Shown piece by piece: positions 32,815 through 44,085 of a stretch of 64,000 bases of DNA (within the stretch, counting starts at the first letter, position 1; the number at the start of each line of letters is the position of its first letter). A program made the translations under genes and the position numbers. This DNA comes from Pseudomonadota bacterium (lineage in GTDB: Bacteria; Pseudomonadota; Gammaproteobacteria; Steroidobacterales; Steroidobacteraceae), in assembly GCA_018240525.1 (NCBI GenBank), contig JAFEFN010000014.1:606487-670486 (forward strand), in the 5' to 3' direction. Under the pieces are notes generated by a model that was given only the letters and a program-made list of their open reading frames with translations, was not told the DNA's origin and did no database searches.

Positions 32815-34092
32815 TCAGGCCGTCAGGCGCGTCAGGCCACCCATGTACGGGTGCAGCGCCTCGGGCACATCGACGCTACCGTCGGCATTCTGGAAGTTCT
32901 CGAGGATCGCGACCAGCGTGCGGCCGACCGCGAGGCCCGAGCCATTGAGCGTATGGACCGGCTCGGGCTTGTTGCCCTGGGGGTTGCGCCAGCGCGCCTG
33001 CATGCGCCGCGCCTGGAAGGCCTCGAAGTTGCTGCACGAGGAGATCTCCCGGTAGCGGTTCTGCGAGGGCAGCCAGGCCTCCAGGTCGTAGGTCTTCGCA
33101 CTGCCCGCCCCGACATCGCCGGCGCACAGCGCCACCTTGCGGTAGGGGATGCCGAGCCGGCGCAGCACCTGCTCGGCGTGGCCGGTCAGCTCCTCGAGCG
33201 CCGCGTAGGAGTCTGCGGGCCGCGTGATCTGCACCAGCTCCACCTTGTCGAACTGGTGGTTGCGGATCATGCCGCGCGTGTCCTTGCCGGCCGCCCCCGC
33301 CTCGGAGCGGAAGCACGGCGTGTGGGCCACGTAGCGCAGCGGCAGCGCCTCGGCCGACAGGATCTGGTCGCGCACCAGGTTGGTGACCGGGACTTCCGCG
33401 GTCGGGATGAGGAAGAAGCCCTGCTCGCCCTTCACGGCGAACAGGTCCTGCTCGAACTTGGGCAGCTGCCCGGTGCCGGTGAGCGCCGGGCGCTGCACCA
33501 GGTACGGCACGTACACCTCCATGTAGCCGTGCTCGCGGGTGTGCAGGTCGAGCATGAACTGCGCGAGCGCACGGTGCAGCCGGGCGACCTGGGAGCGCAT
33601 GACGACGAAGCGCGCCCCGGAGATGCGCGCGGCGGCCTGGAAGTCCAGGCCATCGAGCGCCTCGCCCACGTCGATGTGGTCGCGCGGCTTGAAGGTGAAG
33701 ACGCGCGGTTCGCCCCAGCGGCTCACCTCCAGGTTGGCACTCTCGTCGCGCCCGTCGGGCACCGACTCGTGCAGCATGTTGGGCAGGCTAAGATGCCACT
33801 GCTCCAGTTCGTCCTGGATTCCGGTCAGGGCCGCCTCGGCGGCCGCCAGCTCCTGCGTCAGGCGCTCGCCGCGGGCGATGAGCCCGGCGACGTCCTCGCC
33901 GCGTCCCTTGGCGATGCCGACCGCCTTGGCATTGCTGTTGCGCTCGGCGCGCAGGCGGTCGACCTCGACCTGCCAGGGCTTGCGCTTCTCCTCGGCGGCG
34001 CGCAGGGCGGCGACATCGAGCACGAACCCGCGGCGCGCAAGGTTCCTCGCGACGCCGTCGGGATCGGCGCGTAACAGCTTCGGATCAATCAC
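32815..34092 (-). CDS. serS: serine-tRNA ligase
   Basis: A 425-residue class II aminoacyl-tRNA synthetase that charges tRNA-Ser, such as the UGA isoacceptor encoded at 21.9 kb. The N-terminal coiled-coil arm is about 25-105. The class II motifs are FRSEAGAAGKDTRGMIRNHQFDKVEL (motif 2) and NGSGLAVGRTLVAILEN (motif 3), with the TAEVPVTN serine pocket. The length equals that of typical bacterial SerS. It lies 6 bases after rarA in the ftsK-lolA-rarA-serS order found in many gammaproteobacteria. Confidence 0.97.
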   Translation of the reverse strand: MIDPKLLRADPDGVARNLARRGFVLDVAALRAAEEKRKPWQVEVDRLRAERNSNAKAVGIAKGRGEDVAGLIARGERLTQELAAAEAALTGIQDELEQWHLSLPNMLHESVPDGRDESANLEVSRWGEPRVFTFKPRDHIDVGEALDGLDFQAAARISGARFVVMRSQVARLHRALAQFMLDLHTREHGYMEVYVPYLVQRPALTGTGQLPKFEQDLFAVKGEQGFFLIPTAEVPVTNLVRDQILSAEALPLRYVAHTPCFRSEAGAAGKDTRGMIRNHQFDKVELVQITRPADSYAALEELTGHAEQVLRRLGIPYRKVALCAGDVGAGSAKTYDLEAWLPSQNRYREISSCSNFEAFQARRMQARWRNPQGNKPEPVHTLNGSGLAVGRTLVAILENFQNADGSVDVPEALHPYMGGLTRLTA

Positions 34093-34098
34093 GACATT

Positions 34099-35424
34099 TC
34101 AACCTTTGGACTCGTTCCGGGCGCGCAGGCGGGCCAGCGCCTCGCCGATCTTTATCTCCAGGCCGCGCGGGACCGGCCGGTAGTATCGCCGATCGGGCAT
34201 GCTCTCCGGGAGATACCGCTCGCCGGCGGCAAAGGCGTCCGGCTCGTCGTGCGCGTAGCGGTAGTTGCGCCCGTAGCCGAGGTCCCTCATGAGCTTCGTC
34301 GGGGCGTTGCGCAGCGGCGCCGGCACCTCCAGGGTCCCGAATTTCGCCACGTCCTGCATCGCCTCGCCCATCGCGACATAGGCGGCGTTGCTCTTGGGCG
34401 CGCAGGCGAGGTAGGTCACGGCGGTCCCCAGCGCCAGTTCGCCCTCGGGACTGCCGAGCCGGTCGTAGGCCTCCCACGCATCGATGGTGAGCGCGAGTGC
34501 GCGCGGGTCGGCAAGGCCGATGTCCTCGACCGCCATGCGCACGATGCGCCGCGCCAGGTAGGCCGGATCGCAGCCGCCATCGAGCATGCGGCACAGCCAG
34601 TAGAGCGCGGCATCCGGGTCCGAGCCGCGCACCGACTTGTGCAGGGCGGAGATCTGATCGTAGAACTGGTCCCCGCCCTTGTCGAAGCGTCGCAGGCCGC
34701 CGCCGGCGACCTCCTCGGCCACCGCGCGGGTGATGGTGTGCGGGGCCGGCGCCGCCTCGGCCAGCGAGGCACCCAGTTCGAGCATGTTGAGCGCCCGCCG
34801 GCCGTCGCCGTCGGCGGCGCGCGCCAGCAGCTCCAGCGCCGCCGGCTCGATCGCGATGTGCTGTCGCCCGAGCCCGCGCTCGGCATCCGTGAGCGCGCTG
34901 CGGATGAGCGCCTCCAGATCCTCGACCGACAGCGCCTTCAGCACGTACACGCGGGCGCGTGACAGCAGCGCGCTCACCACCTCGAAGGAGGGGTTCTCGG
35001 TGGTGGCGCCGACGAAGGTGAGCGTGCCGTCCTCGAGGTAGGGCAGGAAAGTGTCCTGCTGCGACTTGTTGAAGCGGTGCACCTCGTCCAGGAACAGCAG
35101 CGTGCGCCGGCCATCGGCCGCGCGCGCCGCGCGCGCCGCCTCGACCGCGGCGCGGATGTCCTTGACCCCGGCCATGACGGCCGACAGCGCAATGAACTGC
35201 GCGTTGCTGGCCTGCGCGATCAGTCGGGCGAGCGTGGTCTTGCCCGTGCCGGGCGGGCCCCAGAGGATCAGCGAGTGCAGCTGCCCCTGGGCGATGCTGG
35301 CGGCCAGCGGCTTGCCCGGGGCCAGGATATGGCGCTGGCCGACGTACTCGGCGAGCGTGCGCGGCCGCATGCGGTCGGCGAGCGGCCGCAGGGCATCGCC
35401 ATCAAGGCCGGTGGAAGTGTTCAC
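34099..35424 (-). CDS. rarA: replication-associated recombination AAA+ ATPase RarA (MgsA)
   Basis: A 441-residue clamp-loader-like ATPase acting at stalled or gapped replication forks. The Walker A is GPPGTGKTTLAR and the Walker B LFLDEVHRFNKSQQD. It continues with the sensor region FVGATTENPSFEV and the tetramerisation C-terminal domain (LRNAPTKLMRDLGYGRNYRYAHD). Opening residues RPLADRMRPRTLAEYVGQ are the usual N-terminus. It is located 18 bases after lolA and 6 before serS, in the conserved order. Confidence 0.96.
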   Translation of the reverse strand: MNTSTGLDGDALRPLADRMRPRTLAEYVGQRHILAPGKPLAASIAQGQLHSLILWGPPGTGKTTLARLIAQASNAQFIALSAVMAGVKDIRAAVEAARAARAADGRRTLLFLDEVHRFNKSQQDTFLPYLEDGTLTFVGATTENPSFEVVSALLSRARVYVLKALSVEDLEALIRSALTDAERGLGRQHIAIEPAALELLARAADGDGRRALNMLELGASLAEAAPAPHTITRAVAEEVAGGGLRRFDKGGDQFYDQISALHKSVRGSDPDAALYWLCRMLDGGCDPAYLARRIVRMAVEDIGLADPRALALTIDAWEAYDRLGSPEGELALGTAVTYLACAPKSNAAYVAMGEAMQDVAKFGTLEVPAPLRNAPTKLMRDLGYGRNYRYAHDEPDAFAAGERYLPESMPDRRYYRPVPRGLEIKIGEALARLRARNESKG

Positions 35425-35442
35425 GGGTGCCCGCGGCGCCGC

Positions 35443-36123
35443 CTACTTGCGCGGCGTGCCGATGACGTCCACGTTCGGTGGCGGGGTGAAGGTGAGCTCC
35501 TGAGCGGACACCGGAGCGTTGCGCTCCACCTTCTGGAAGACCAGCGTGGCGGTCTGGCCGAGCTTGTCGTTGAGGATCATGCGCTTGAGGTCACCGTTCA
35601 GGAACCCGAAGCGCGCGCTCCTGAAGTCGGCGTCCGCGCCGGCCGGCTCGACCTGCACCCAGCTGAGTCCGCCGCGCTCGCCGGCGGGCGTCATCCTGAA
35701 GTTGTGCCGCAGGTCGACCCCGCCGGAGAGCAGCATGGCGGGCGTGGCCGTCAGGGTGGCATCCACCGGCTTGACGGTCACCTGCTGCAGGTCGCGGTCC
35801 AGGAACCACAGGTTGGTGCCGTCGCAGAGCATCAGCTGGCCGGCGCCGCTCGGCGCGCCGGCCGCGTTCTGCGGGTGGATCTCCCAGCTGAACTTGCCGG
35901 GGCGCGAGACGATCAGGGTACCGCTCGCCCGATCGATCTCCTTGTCGTGCGAGTCGGTGAGGGTCTGCAGGAACTGCACGCGCAGGGTCTTCAGGTCCTT
36001 CAGGTACGCATCCAGCGGCGTCGCCGCCTCCGGCTGCTGCGCGGCCGCGACCCCGGCCGCACCCAGCCCCACCAGCAGCAGGATGCGCGCCGCCGCGCGC
36101 CACGTGCGCAATGCTCGGTCCAT
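35443..36123 (-). CDS. lolA: outer-membrane lipoprotein carrier protein
   Basis: A 226-residue periplasmic chaperone that carries lipoproteins from the LolCDE complex to LolB. Signal peptide about residues 1-27 (ILLLVGLGAAGVAAAQ). The mature domain has LDAYLKDLKTLRVQFLQTL, GTLIVSRPGKFSWEI and the DGTNLWFLDRDLQQVTVKPVD strand set of LolA. The start ATG is 5 bases after the ftsK stop, giving the classic ftsK-lolA-rarA order. It would serve the lipoproteins encoded at 8.3-10.7 kb and 57.9 kb. Confidence 0.94.
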   Translation of the reverse strand: MDRALRTWRAAARILLLVGLGAAGVAAAQQPEAATPLDAYLKDLKTLRVQFLQTLTDSHDKEIDRASGTLIVSRPGKFSWEIHPQNAAGAPSGAGQLMLCDGTNLWFLDRDLQQVTVKPVDATLTATPAMLLSGGVDLRHNFRMTPAGERGGLSWVQVEPAGADADFRSARFGFLNGDLKRMILNDKLGQTATLVFQKVERNAPVSAQELTFTPPPNVDVIGTPRK

Positions 36124-36128
36124 GGGCT

Positions 36129-38462
36129 TCAGTCCTCGGGCGCGGACGCTGCGATCACGTCGCGCGAGCCGTTGGGCTGCAGCGGTCCCACGATGCCGGC
36201 CTGTTCCATGCCCTCGAGCAGCCGCGCGGCACGGTTGTAGCCAATCTTGAGGCGCCGCTGCACGTAGGAGATGGAGGGCTTGCGCTCGCTGGTGACGATG
36301 CGCACCGCCTCGTCGTACAGCGGGTCCTGCTCGGCGCTCTCCGGCGCCCCGCCCCCGCCGTTGCCCGCGCCCTCCTCGCCGGACAGCCCGGGGATGGGCG
36401 TGCTCGGCCCGGAGAGCACCTCGTCGATGTAGTTCGGCGGAGTGCTGGTCTTGAGCGCATCCACCACGCGGTGCACCTCCTGGTCGGAGACGAAGGCGCC
36501 GTGCACGCGGGTCGGCAGCGAGGTCCCCGGCGGCAGGTACAGCATGTCGCCGTGGCCGAGCAGGGTCTCCGCGCCCATCTGGTCGAGGATGGTGCGCGAG
36601 TCGACGCGCGCGGAGACCTGGAAGGCGATGCGGCTGGGGATGTTGGCCTTGATCAGGCCGGTGATCACGTCCACCGACGGGCGCTGCGTCGCCAGTATCA
36701 GGTGCAGGCCGGCGGCGCGCGCCTTCTGCGCCAGGCGCGTGATCAGCTCCTCGACCTTCTTGCCGACGATCATCATGAGGTCGGCGAGCTCGTCGACGAT
36801 GACGACAATGTAGGGGAGCGGGGTGAGGTCGAGGATCTGGCTCTGGTCGATCGAGGGGTCGTTCGCCGCGCGCGCCGTCATGACCGGGTCGCGGATCGGC
36901 TTGCCCGCATCGTTGGCTTCCTTGACGTGGCGGTTGAAGCCGGAGATGTTGCGCACGCCCAGGGCCGACATGAGCTGGTAGCGCCGCTCCATCTCCGCGA
37001 CGCACCAGCGCAGCGCGTTCGCCGCGTGCTTCATGTCCGTGACCACCGGCGCCAGCAGGTGCGGGATGCCCTCGTACACCGACAGCTCGAGCATCTTCGG
37101 GTCGATCATGATCATGCGCACGTGCTCGGCGGAGCTCTTGTAGAGCAGCGACAGCACCATCGCGTTGATGCCGACCGACTTGCCCGAGCCGGTGGTGCCG
37201 GCGATGAGCAGGTGCGGCATGCGCGCCAGATCCGCCACCACCGGCTGGCCGCCGATGTCCTTGCCGAGCGCGATCGCCAGCGGCGAGCTCATCTCGTCGT
37301 AGGCCTTGGAGCGCACGATCTCGCCCAGGGTGACCACCTCGCGCTTCTCGTTGGCGATCTCCAGGCCCATCACGCTCTTGCCGGGGATGACCTCGACCAC
37401 GCGCACGCTCAGGACCGACAGCGCCCGGGCGAGGTCCTTGGCGAGCGCCGTGATCTGGCTCGCCTTGACCCCCGGGGCCGGGCGCAGCTCGAAGCGCGTG
37501 ACCACGGGCCCGGGCTGCACCGCGACCACCTCGACGTCGATGTCGAAGTCCTTGAGCTTCATCTCCACCAGGCGCGAGAGCGCCTCCAGCCCCTCGGCCG
37601 TGTACAGCGGCTCGCGCACCGGCGGGTCGTCCAGCAGCTTCAGCGGCGGCAGCTCGTTGCCGCCCTGCGGGGCCTCGAACAGGGACACCTGGCGCTCGCG
37701 CTCCACGCGCGCGCTCTTCTCCACGATCGGCTTGGGCGCCTCGATGCGCGGCGGGGCGCGCGTCGCGGACTTCTTCTGCTCGGTCTGCACCGCCTCCTTG
37801 CGCGCCTGGCGCCGCTCGCGCCCCTCCGCCGCGTCGCGCTTGGAGGCGCCGCGCGCGCGCAGCCAGGCCACGCCCGCCCAGGCGGCGGCGCCCAGGCGGT
37901 CCATGACCGTGAACCAGGAGACGCCGAAGGCCAGCGACAGGCCCGCCATCCAGGCCGCGATCATGAGGAGCGTGGCGCCGAGGAAGTCCAGGCCCGCGGC
38001 CAGCCCCTCGCCCACGACCTTGCCGATGACGCCGCCCGCGCTCTGGCGCAGCACCCCGGGCTGCCAGTGCAGCGTGGTCAGCGCGCAGCTGGCCAGAAGC
38101 ACCAGCAGGAAGCCGGCGACGCGCACGGCGGTGTTGGCACGGGTGCTGACCTCGGTGCGGATGCGCCGCTGCAGTCCCCAGCAGGCCGCCCCGAGCATGA
38201 GCGGGAACAGGAAGGCCGGCCGGCCGAAGAGGAAGAAGAGGACGTCGGCGAGCCACGCGCCGACGATGCCGATGCGGTTGTGGACCGAGTCCGCGCTGCC
38301 GGTGAAGGAGAAGCCGGGGTCCTCGGGGCTGTAGCTGACGAGCGCCACGAACAGCACGATCGCCAGGATGGCGATGCCGATGATGGCGCTCTCGCGCAGG
38401 CCGCGGCTGACGGCCGATGTGAAGCGCGCGCCGTTGCGCGCCTGCGCCGAGGATTCAGCCAA
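36129..38462 (-). CDS. ftsK: DNA translocase FtsK
   Basis: A 777-residue septal DNA pump that segregates chromosome termini and activates XerCD recombination. Four or five transmembrane helices occupy about 20-190, followed by a short charged linker (RDAAEGRERRQARKEAVQTEQKK). The RecA-like motor has Walker A GTTGSGKSVGINAMV and Walker B VVIVDELADLMM. The C-terminal winged gamma domain (SISYVQRRLKIGYNRAARLLEGME) reads KOPS-type DNA. The linker is much shorter than in E. coli FtsK, which is common outside the enterobacteria. It is divergent from trxB. Confidence 0.96.
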   Translation of the reverse strand: MAESSAQARNGARFTSAVSRGLRESAIIGIAILAIVLFVALVSYSPEDPGFSFTGSADSVHNRIGIVGAWLADVLFFLFGRPAFLFPLMLGAACWGLQRRIRTEVSTRANTAVRVAGFLLVLLASCALTTLHWQPGVLRQSAGGVIGKVVGEGLAAGLDFLGATLLMIAAWMAGLSLAFGVSWFTVMDRLGAAAWAGVAWLRARGASKRDAAEGRERRQARKEAVQTEQKKSATRAPPRIEAPKPIVEKSARVERERQVSLFEAPQGGNELPPLKLLDDPPVREPLYTAEGLEALSRLVEMKLKDFDIDVEVVAVQPGPVVTRFELRPAPGVKASQITALAKDLARALSVLSVRVVEVIPGKSVMGLEIANEKREVVTLGEIVRSKAYDEMSSPLAIALGKDIGGQPVVADLARMPHLLIAGTTGSGKSVGINAMVLSLLYKSSAEHVRMIMIDPKMLELSVYEGIPHLLAPVVTDMKHAANALRWCVAEMERRYQLMSALGVRNISGFNRHVKEANDAGKPIRDPVMTARAANDPSIDQSQILDLTPLPYIVVIVDELADLMMIVGKKVEELITRLAQKARAAGLHLILATQRPSVDVITGLIKANIPSRIAFQVSARVDSRTILDQMGAETLLGHGDMLYLPPGTSLPTRVHGAFVSDQEVHRVVDALKTSTPPNYIDEVLSGPSTPIPGLSGEEGAGNGGGGAPESAEQDPLYDEAVRIVTSERKPSISYVQRRLKIGYNRAARLLEGMEQAGIVGPLQPNGSRDVIAASAPED

Positions 38463-38497
38463 AACGGGAGGTCTCCATCGTAAGATAGACGGCTGCC

Positions 38498-38503
38498 ATT
38501 ATA
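38498..38503 (-). promoter_or_regulatory. perfect -10 element TATAAT upstream of ftsK
   Basis: A TATAAT hexamer on the minus strand in the 84-base gap between divergent ftsK and trxB, about 35 bases before the ftsK ATG. No good -35 match is visible at the usual spacing, so it may need an activator or be fortuitous. Confidence 0.4.
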
Positions 38504-38546
38504 GGGCTTGGTACCATGCCCGAGGCGCATTCAATCGAGGGCCCCC

Positions 38547-39512
38547 ATGTCGAGCACCCGGCACAGCCGCCTCATCATTCTCGGCTCAGGTCCCGCCGGC
38601 TATTCCGCCGCGGTGTACGCGGCCCGCGCCAATCGCAAGCCCCTGCTGATCACCGGGGTCGAGCAGGGTGGCCAGCTCATGACCACCACGGACGTGGACA
38701 ACTGGCCGGGGGACGTGGAGGGCCTGCAGGGGCCGGCACTCATGGAGCGCATGAAGCGCCACGCCGAGCGCTTCGCCACCGAGATCGTCAACGACCAGAT
38801 CCACACCGCCGAGCTCGGCGCGCGGCCGTTCCGCCTGCGCGGTGACTCGGGCACCTACACCTGCGATGCCCTGATCGTCGCCACCGGGGCCACCGCCAAG
38901 TACCTCGGCCTGCCCTCCGAGGAAGCCCACCGCGGGCGCGGGGTGTCCGCCTGCGCCACCTGCGACGGCTTCTTCTTCCGCGGGCAGCGCGTGGCCATCG
39001 TCGGCGGCGGCAACACCGCGGTCGAGGAGGCGCTGTACCTCTCGCACATCGCCGCGCACGTGACCCTCGTGCACCGCCGCGACAAGCTGCGCGCGGAGAA
39101 GATCATGCAGGACCGGCTCTTCAAGGAGGTCGCCGCCGGCAAGATGTCGGTGATCTGGAACCACACGGTGCAGGAGGTGCTGGGCGATGCCTCGGGCGTG
39201 AACGGCGTGCGGCTGCTGTCGCTCACCGGGGATGGCACGCACGACCTGGCCGTCACCGGGCTGTTCATCGCCATCGGCCACACGCCCAACACCGCCCTCT
39301 TCGACGGCCAGCTGACCATGAACGACGGCGGGTACCTCAAGGTGCACAGCGGCATCGAGGGCAATGCCACCGCCACCAGTGTCCCCGGGGTGTTCGCCGC
39401 CGGCGACGTGGCCGACCACGTCTACCGCCAGGCCATCACCTCCGCAGGCGCCGGGTGCATGGCCGCGCTCGATGCGGATCGCTACCTGGAGGCGCTCGAC
39501 ACCCGCACCTAA
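38547..39512 (+). CDS. trxB: thioredoxin-disulfide reductase
   Basis: A 321-residue NADPH:thioredoxin reductase. FAD site LIILGSGPAGYSAAVYAARA, redox centre CATC (C136, C139) and NADPH site VAIVGGGNTAVEEALYLS are all in place, with HRRDKLRA for NADPH phosphate. The C-terminal FAD motif GVFAAGDVADHVYRQAITSAGAGC completes the fold. ATG at 38547 follows GAGGGC. It is the first gene of a plus-strand series with the FemAB-like gene, aat and infA. Confidence 0.97.
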   Translation: MSSTRHSRLIILGSGPAGYSAAVYAARANRKPLLITGVEQGGQLMTTTDVDNWPGDVEGLQGPALMERMKRHAERFATEIVNDQIHTAELGARPFRLRGDSGTYTCDALIVATGATAKYLGLPSEEAHRGRGVSACATCDGFFFRGQRVAIVGGGNTAVEEALYLSHIAAHVTLVHRRDKLRAEKIMQDRLFKEVAAGKMSVIWNHTVQEVLGDASGVNGVRLLSLTGDGTHDLAVTGLFIAIGHTPNTALFDGQLTMNDGGYLKVHSGIEGNATATSVPGVFAAGDVADHVYRQAITSAGAGCMAALDADRYLEALDTRT

Positions 39513-39522
39513 GGTGCCCACC

Positions 39523-40686
39523 ATGCCAAGGAACACGGCGGAGTTTCTCCCCAGCATCACCGGCATCGGGGCGCAGCAATGGAATGCGCTCGGCGCGGCG
39601 GCGAACCCGTTCATGCGCCACGAGTTCCTGCTCGCCCTGGAGCACAGCGGCTGCACGGGCGCCGCCGCCGGCTGGCAGCCGCGCTACCTGGTGCTCAATG
39701 ATGCGGCCGGTCCCGCCGCCGCGGTGGCGAGCTTCATCAAGACCCATTCCTACGGCGAGTTCGTGTTCGACTTCGCCTGGGCGCGCGCCTACGAGCGCAT
39801 CGGCCGGCGCTACTACCCGAAGCTCACGGTCGCCGCCCCGTTCACCCCGGCCGCCGGCCCGCGCCTGCTGGTGCGCGCCGACCTCGACCGCACCGTCTAC
39901 TCGGACCTGCTGCTCGCGGAGCTCGAGCGCCGCTCCGGCGCCACCGGCCTCTCCAGCGTGCACGCGCTGTTCCTGGACGAGCCGGCGCGCGCGGCCTGCG
40001 CCGCGCGCGGCTGGCTGCTGCGCCGGGACTGCCAGTTCCACTGGGCGAACCGCGGCTATGCCGACTTCGCCGCCTACCTCGCCACCTTCACCGCCGATAA
40101 GCGCAAGAAGGTGCGGCGCGAGCGCCGCCGGGTCGCCGATGCCGGGGTGCGTTTCGAGACGCGCTCCGGGCGTGAGCTCGATGAGGCGCTGCTGGAGCGG
40201 GTCTACGCGCTGCACCGGGACACCTTCCTGCGCCACGGCCACGAGCCCTACCTCACGGTGGAATTCTTCGCCGCGATCGCGCGCACCATGCCCGAGTCGC
40301 TGATGGTGAAGCTCGCGCTGCATGGCCGGACCGTGGTGGCGGCCGCCATCTTCTTCGTCGGCACCGACACACTCTACGGCCGCTACTGGGGTGCCGCGGC
40401 CGACTACCACAGCCTGCACTTCGAGACCTGTTACCACCAGGGGATCGAGTACTGCATCGAGCGCGGCCTGGCGCGCTTTGAGCCCGGCACGCAGGGCGAG
40501 CACAAGGTCAGCCGCGGCTTCGAGCCCGCCTTCACCTGGTCGGCGCACTTCATCGCCGATGCGAACTTCCGCGCCGCGATCGCCGAGTACCTCGCCGAGG
40601 AGGGGGCCGCGGTCGCCGCCTACGCGCACGACGTGCAGGCCCACGTGCCCTACCGGGGGCGGCGCGACGCGGACCTGCTGCCGTGA
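39523..40686 (+). CDS. FemAB/GNAT-like protein (DUF482 family)
   Basis: A 387-residue protein of the FemAB-related GNAT superfamily (PF04339). Motifs I recognise include PFMRHEFLLALEHSGC, HWANRGYADFAAYLATFTADKRKKVRRERRRV and FYMYWGA-like GRYWGAAADYHSLHFETCYHQGIEY. FemABX proteins add amino acids from aminoacyl-tRNA to peptidoglycan or peptides; the role of this family is not established. It lies 10 bases after trxB and its stop overlaps the aat start (GTGA), so it is coupled to another aminoacyl-tRNA-using enzyme of related fold. A tRNA-dependent aminoacyl transfer is therefore plausible but unproven. Confidence 0.85.
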   Translation: MPRNTAEFLPSITGIGAQQWNALGAAANPFMRHEFLLALEHSGCTGAAAGWQPRYLVLNDAAGPAAAVASFIKTHSYGEFVFDFAWARAYERIGRRYYPKLTVAAPFTPAAGPRLLVRADLDRTVYSDLLLAELERRSGATGLSSVHALFLDEPARAACAARGWLLRRDCQFHWANRGYADFAAYLATFTADKRKKVRRERRRVADAGVRFETRSGRELDEALLERVYALHRDTFLRHGHEPYLTVEFFAAIARTMPESLMVKLALHGRTVVAAAIFFVGTDTLYGRYWGAAADYHSLHFETCYHQGIEYCIERGLARFEPGTQGEHKVSRGFEPAFTWSAHFIADANFRAAIAEYLAEEGAAVAAYAHDVQAHVPYRGRRDADLLP

Positions 40687-41375
40687 GGACCATCACCTGG
40701 CTCTCCCCGCACGATGCGCCGGAGTGGTTCCCGCCGCCGGAGCAGGCCCTCGAGGAGCCGGCCGGACTCCTGGCCGCCGGCGGGGACCTCTCGCCGCAGC
40801 GGCTGCTCGCCGCCTACCGCCGCGGCATCTTCCCCTGGTACTCGCCCGGGCAGCCGGTGCTGTGGTGGTCCCCCGATCCGCGCGCCGTGCTCTTCCCCGA
40901 GGAATTCCACTGCTCGCGCAGCCTTGCCAAGGCGCTGCGCAACGCCGGCTTCGAGCTGTCACTGGATGCGGACTTTGCCGGCGTGATCGACGGCTGCGCG
41001 GCCCCGCGCGCGGCCAGCCCCGGCACCTGGATCACCAGCGAGATGCGCGCGGCGTACCTGGCCCTGCACCGCCTCGGCCGCGCCCACAGCGTCGAGGTGC
41101 GCCACGCCGGGGCGCTGGTGGGCGGCCTCTACGGGGTGCGCCTCGGCGGAGTCTTCTTCGGGGAGTCCATGTTCAGCCGCAAGACGGATGCCTCGAAGGC
41201 CGCCCTCGCCCACCTGGTCAAGCTGTGTCGGCGCAACAATCTGGCGGTGATCGACTGCCAGCTGCCCTCACGGCACCTGCAGACCCTCGGGGTCCGCAGC
41301 ATCCCCCGGGCCCAGTTCCAGGCCCTGCTCGCAGCGCACGTCACGGACCCCTCGCCGCCGCTGCTAAGTCCTTGA
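40683..41375 (+). CDS. aat: leucyl/phenylalanyl-tRNA-protein transferase
   Basis: A 230-residue enzyme that adds Leu or Phe to proteins with N-terminal Arg or Lys, marking them for ClpS-ClpAP. Typical motifs are GDLSPQRLLAAYRRGIFPWYSPGQPVLWWSPDPRAVLF, GTWITSEMRAAYLALHRLG and FFGESMFSRKTDASKAAL. GTG at 40683 overlaps the preceding stop. Both ClpA and ClpS are encoded within 3.5 kb, so the leucine branch of the N-degron pathway is present as a block. The bacterial arginyl-transferase-type gene bpt, often next to aat, is absent here. Confidence 0.96.
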   Translation: MRTITWLSPHDAPEWFPPPEQALEEPAGLLAAGGDLSPQRLLAAYRRGIFPWYSPGQPVLWWSPDPRAVLFPEEFHCSRSLAKALRNAGFELSLDADFAGVIDGCAAPRAASPGTWITSEMRAAYLALHRLGRAHSVEVRHAGALVGGLYGVRLGGVFFGESMFSRKTDASKAALAHLVKLCRRNNLAVIDCQLPSRHLQTLGVRSIPRAQFQALLAAHVTDPSPPLLSP

Positions 41376-41479
41376 GAAGCGCGCCCTGGGCGCCGCGGCA
41401 GCGCTGCGCGCGCCTGTAAAATTGCGCGCGCAGCGCGCTTGTGCTCCAATTCGCGCCCGCAGAATCCGATTAGGACGGT

Positions 41480-41698
41480 ATGTCGAAAGAAGAGCCCATC
41501 CAGATGGAAGGTGAGGTCACCGAGACCCTGCCCAACACCACCTTTCGCGTGAAGCTGAAGAACGGCCACATCGTGACCGCTCACATCTCCGGCAAGATGC
41601 GCAAAAACTACATTCGCATCCTGACGGGCGATGCGGTCACCGTCGAGATGACGCCGTACGATTTGACCAAGGGCCGCATCACCTACCGCGGCCGCTGA
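41480..41698 (+). CDS. infA: translation initiation factor IF-1
   Basis: A 72-residue OB-fold protein that binds the ribosomal A site during initiation. The sequence MSKEEPIQMEGEVTETLPN, then VKLKNGHIVTAHISGKMRK and the RITYRGR end, is near-invariant for IF-1. ATTAGGACGGT precedes the ATG. It lies 104 bases after aat and converges on clpA; a GC palindrome (GCGGGCCCGC) in the gap may help end transcription. Confidence 0.97.
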   Translation: MSKEEPIQMEGEVTETLPNTTFRVKLKNGHIVTAHISGKMRKNYIRILTGDAVTVEMTPYDLTKGRITYRGR

Positions 41699-41750
41699 GG
41701 GCGCGGGGCCCCGTGCGGGCCCGCCCCGGTTCCCTAACTCTCTCGCGTGC

Positions 41751-44018
<2,268 letters not shown>

Positions 44019-44066
44019 TAGGCGGGCCTTTCAGATTGAACGTTCGACGGCAAGAGCGGTTCCATG

Positions 44067-44084
44067 GTTCCCCGCGGGGGGAAC
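44067..44084. repeat. inverted repeat between clpS and clpA
   Basis: A 7-bp perfect stem GTTCCCC/GGGGAAC with loop GCGG (plus strand), one base after the clpS stop codon. There is no T tract on either strand, so it is more likely an mRNA-stability or attenuating hairpin that sets the clpS:clpA ratio than a full terminator. Confidence 0.4.
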
Positions 44085-44085
44085 T

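Noticed and set aside
41400..41460. GCGCGC repeats upstream of infA as a regulatory hairpin
   Set aside because: Low-complexity GC sequence is common in this genome; no specific structure stands out.
41700..41750. Terminator between infA and clpA
   Set aside because: A GC palindrome (GCGGGCCCGC) is present but there is no T tract on either side; too weak to call.
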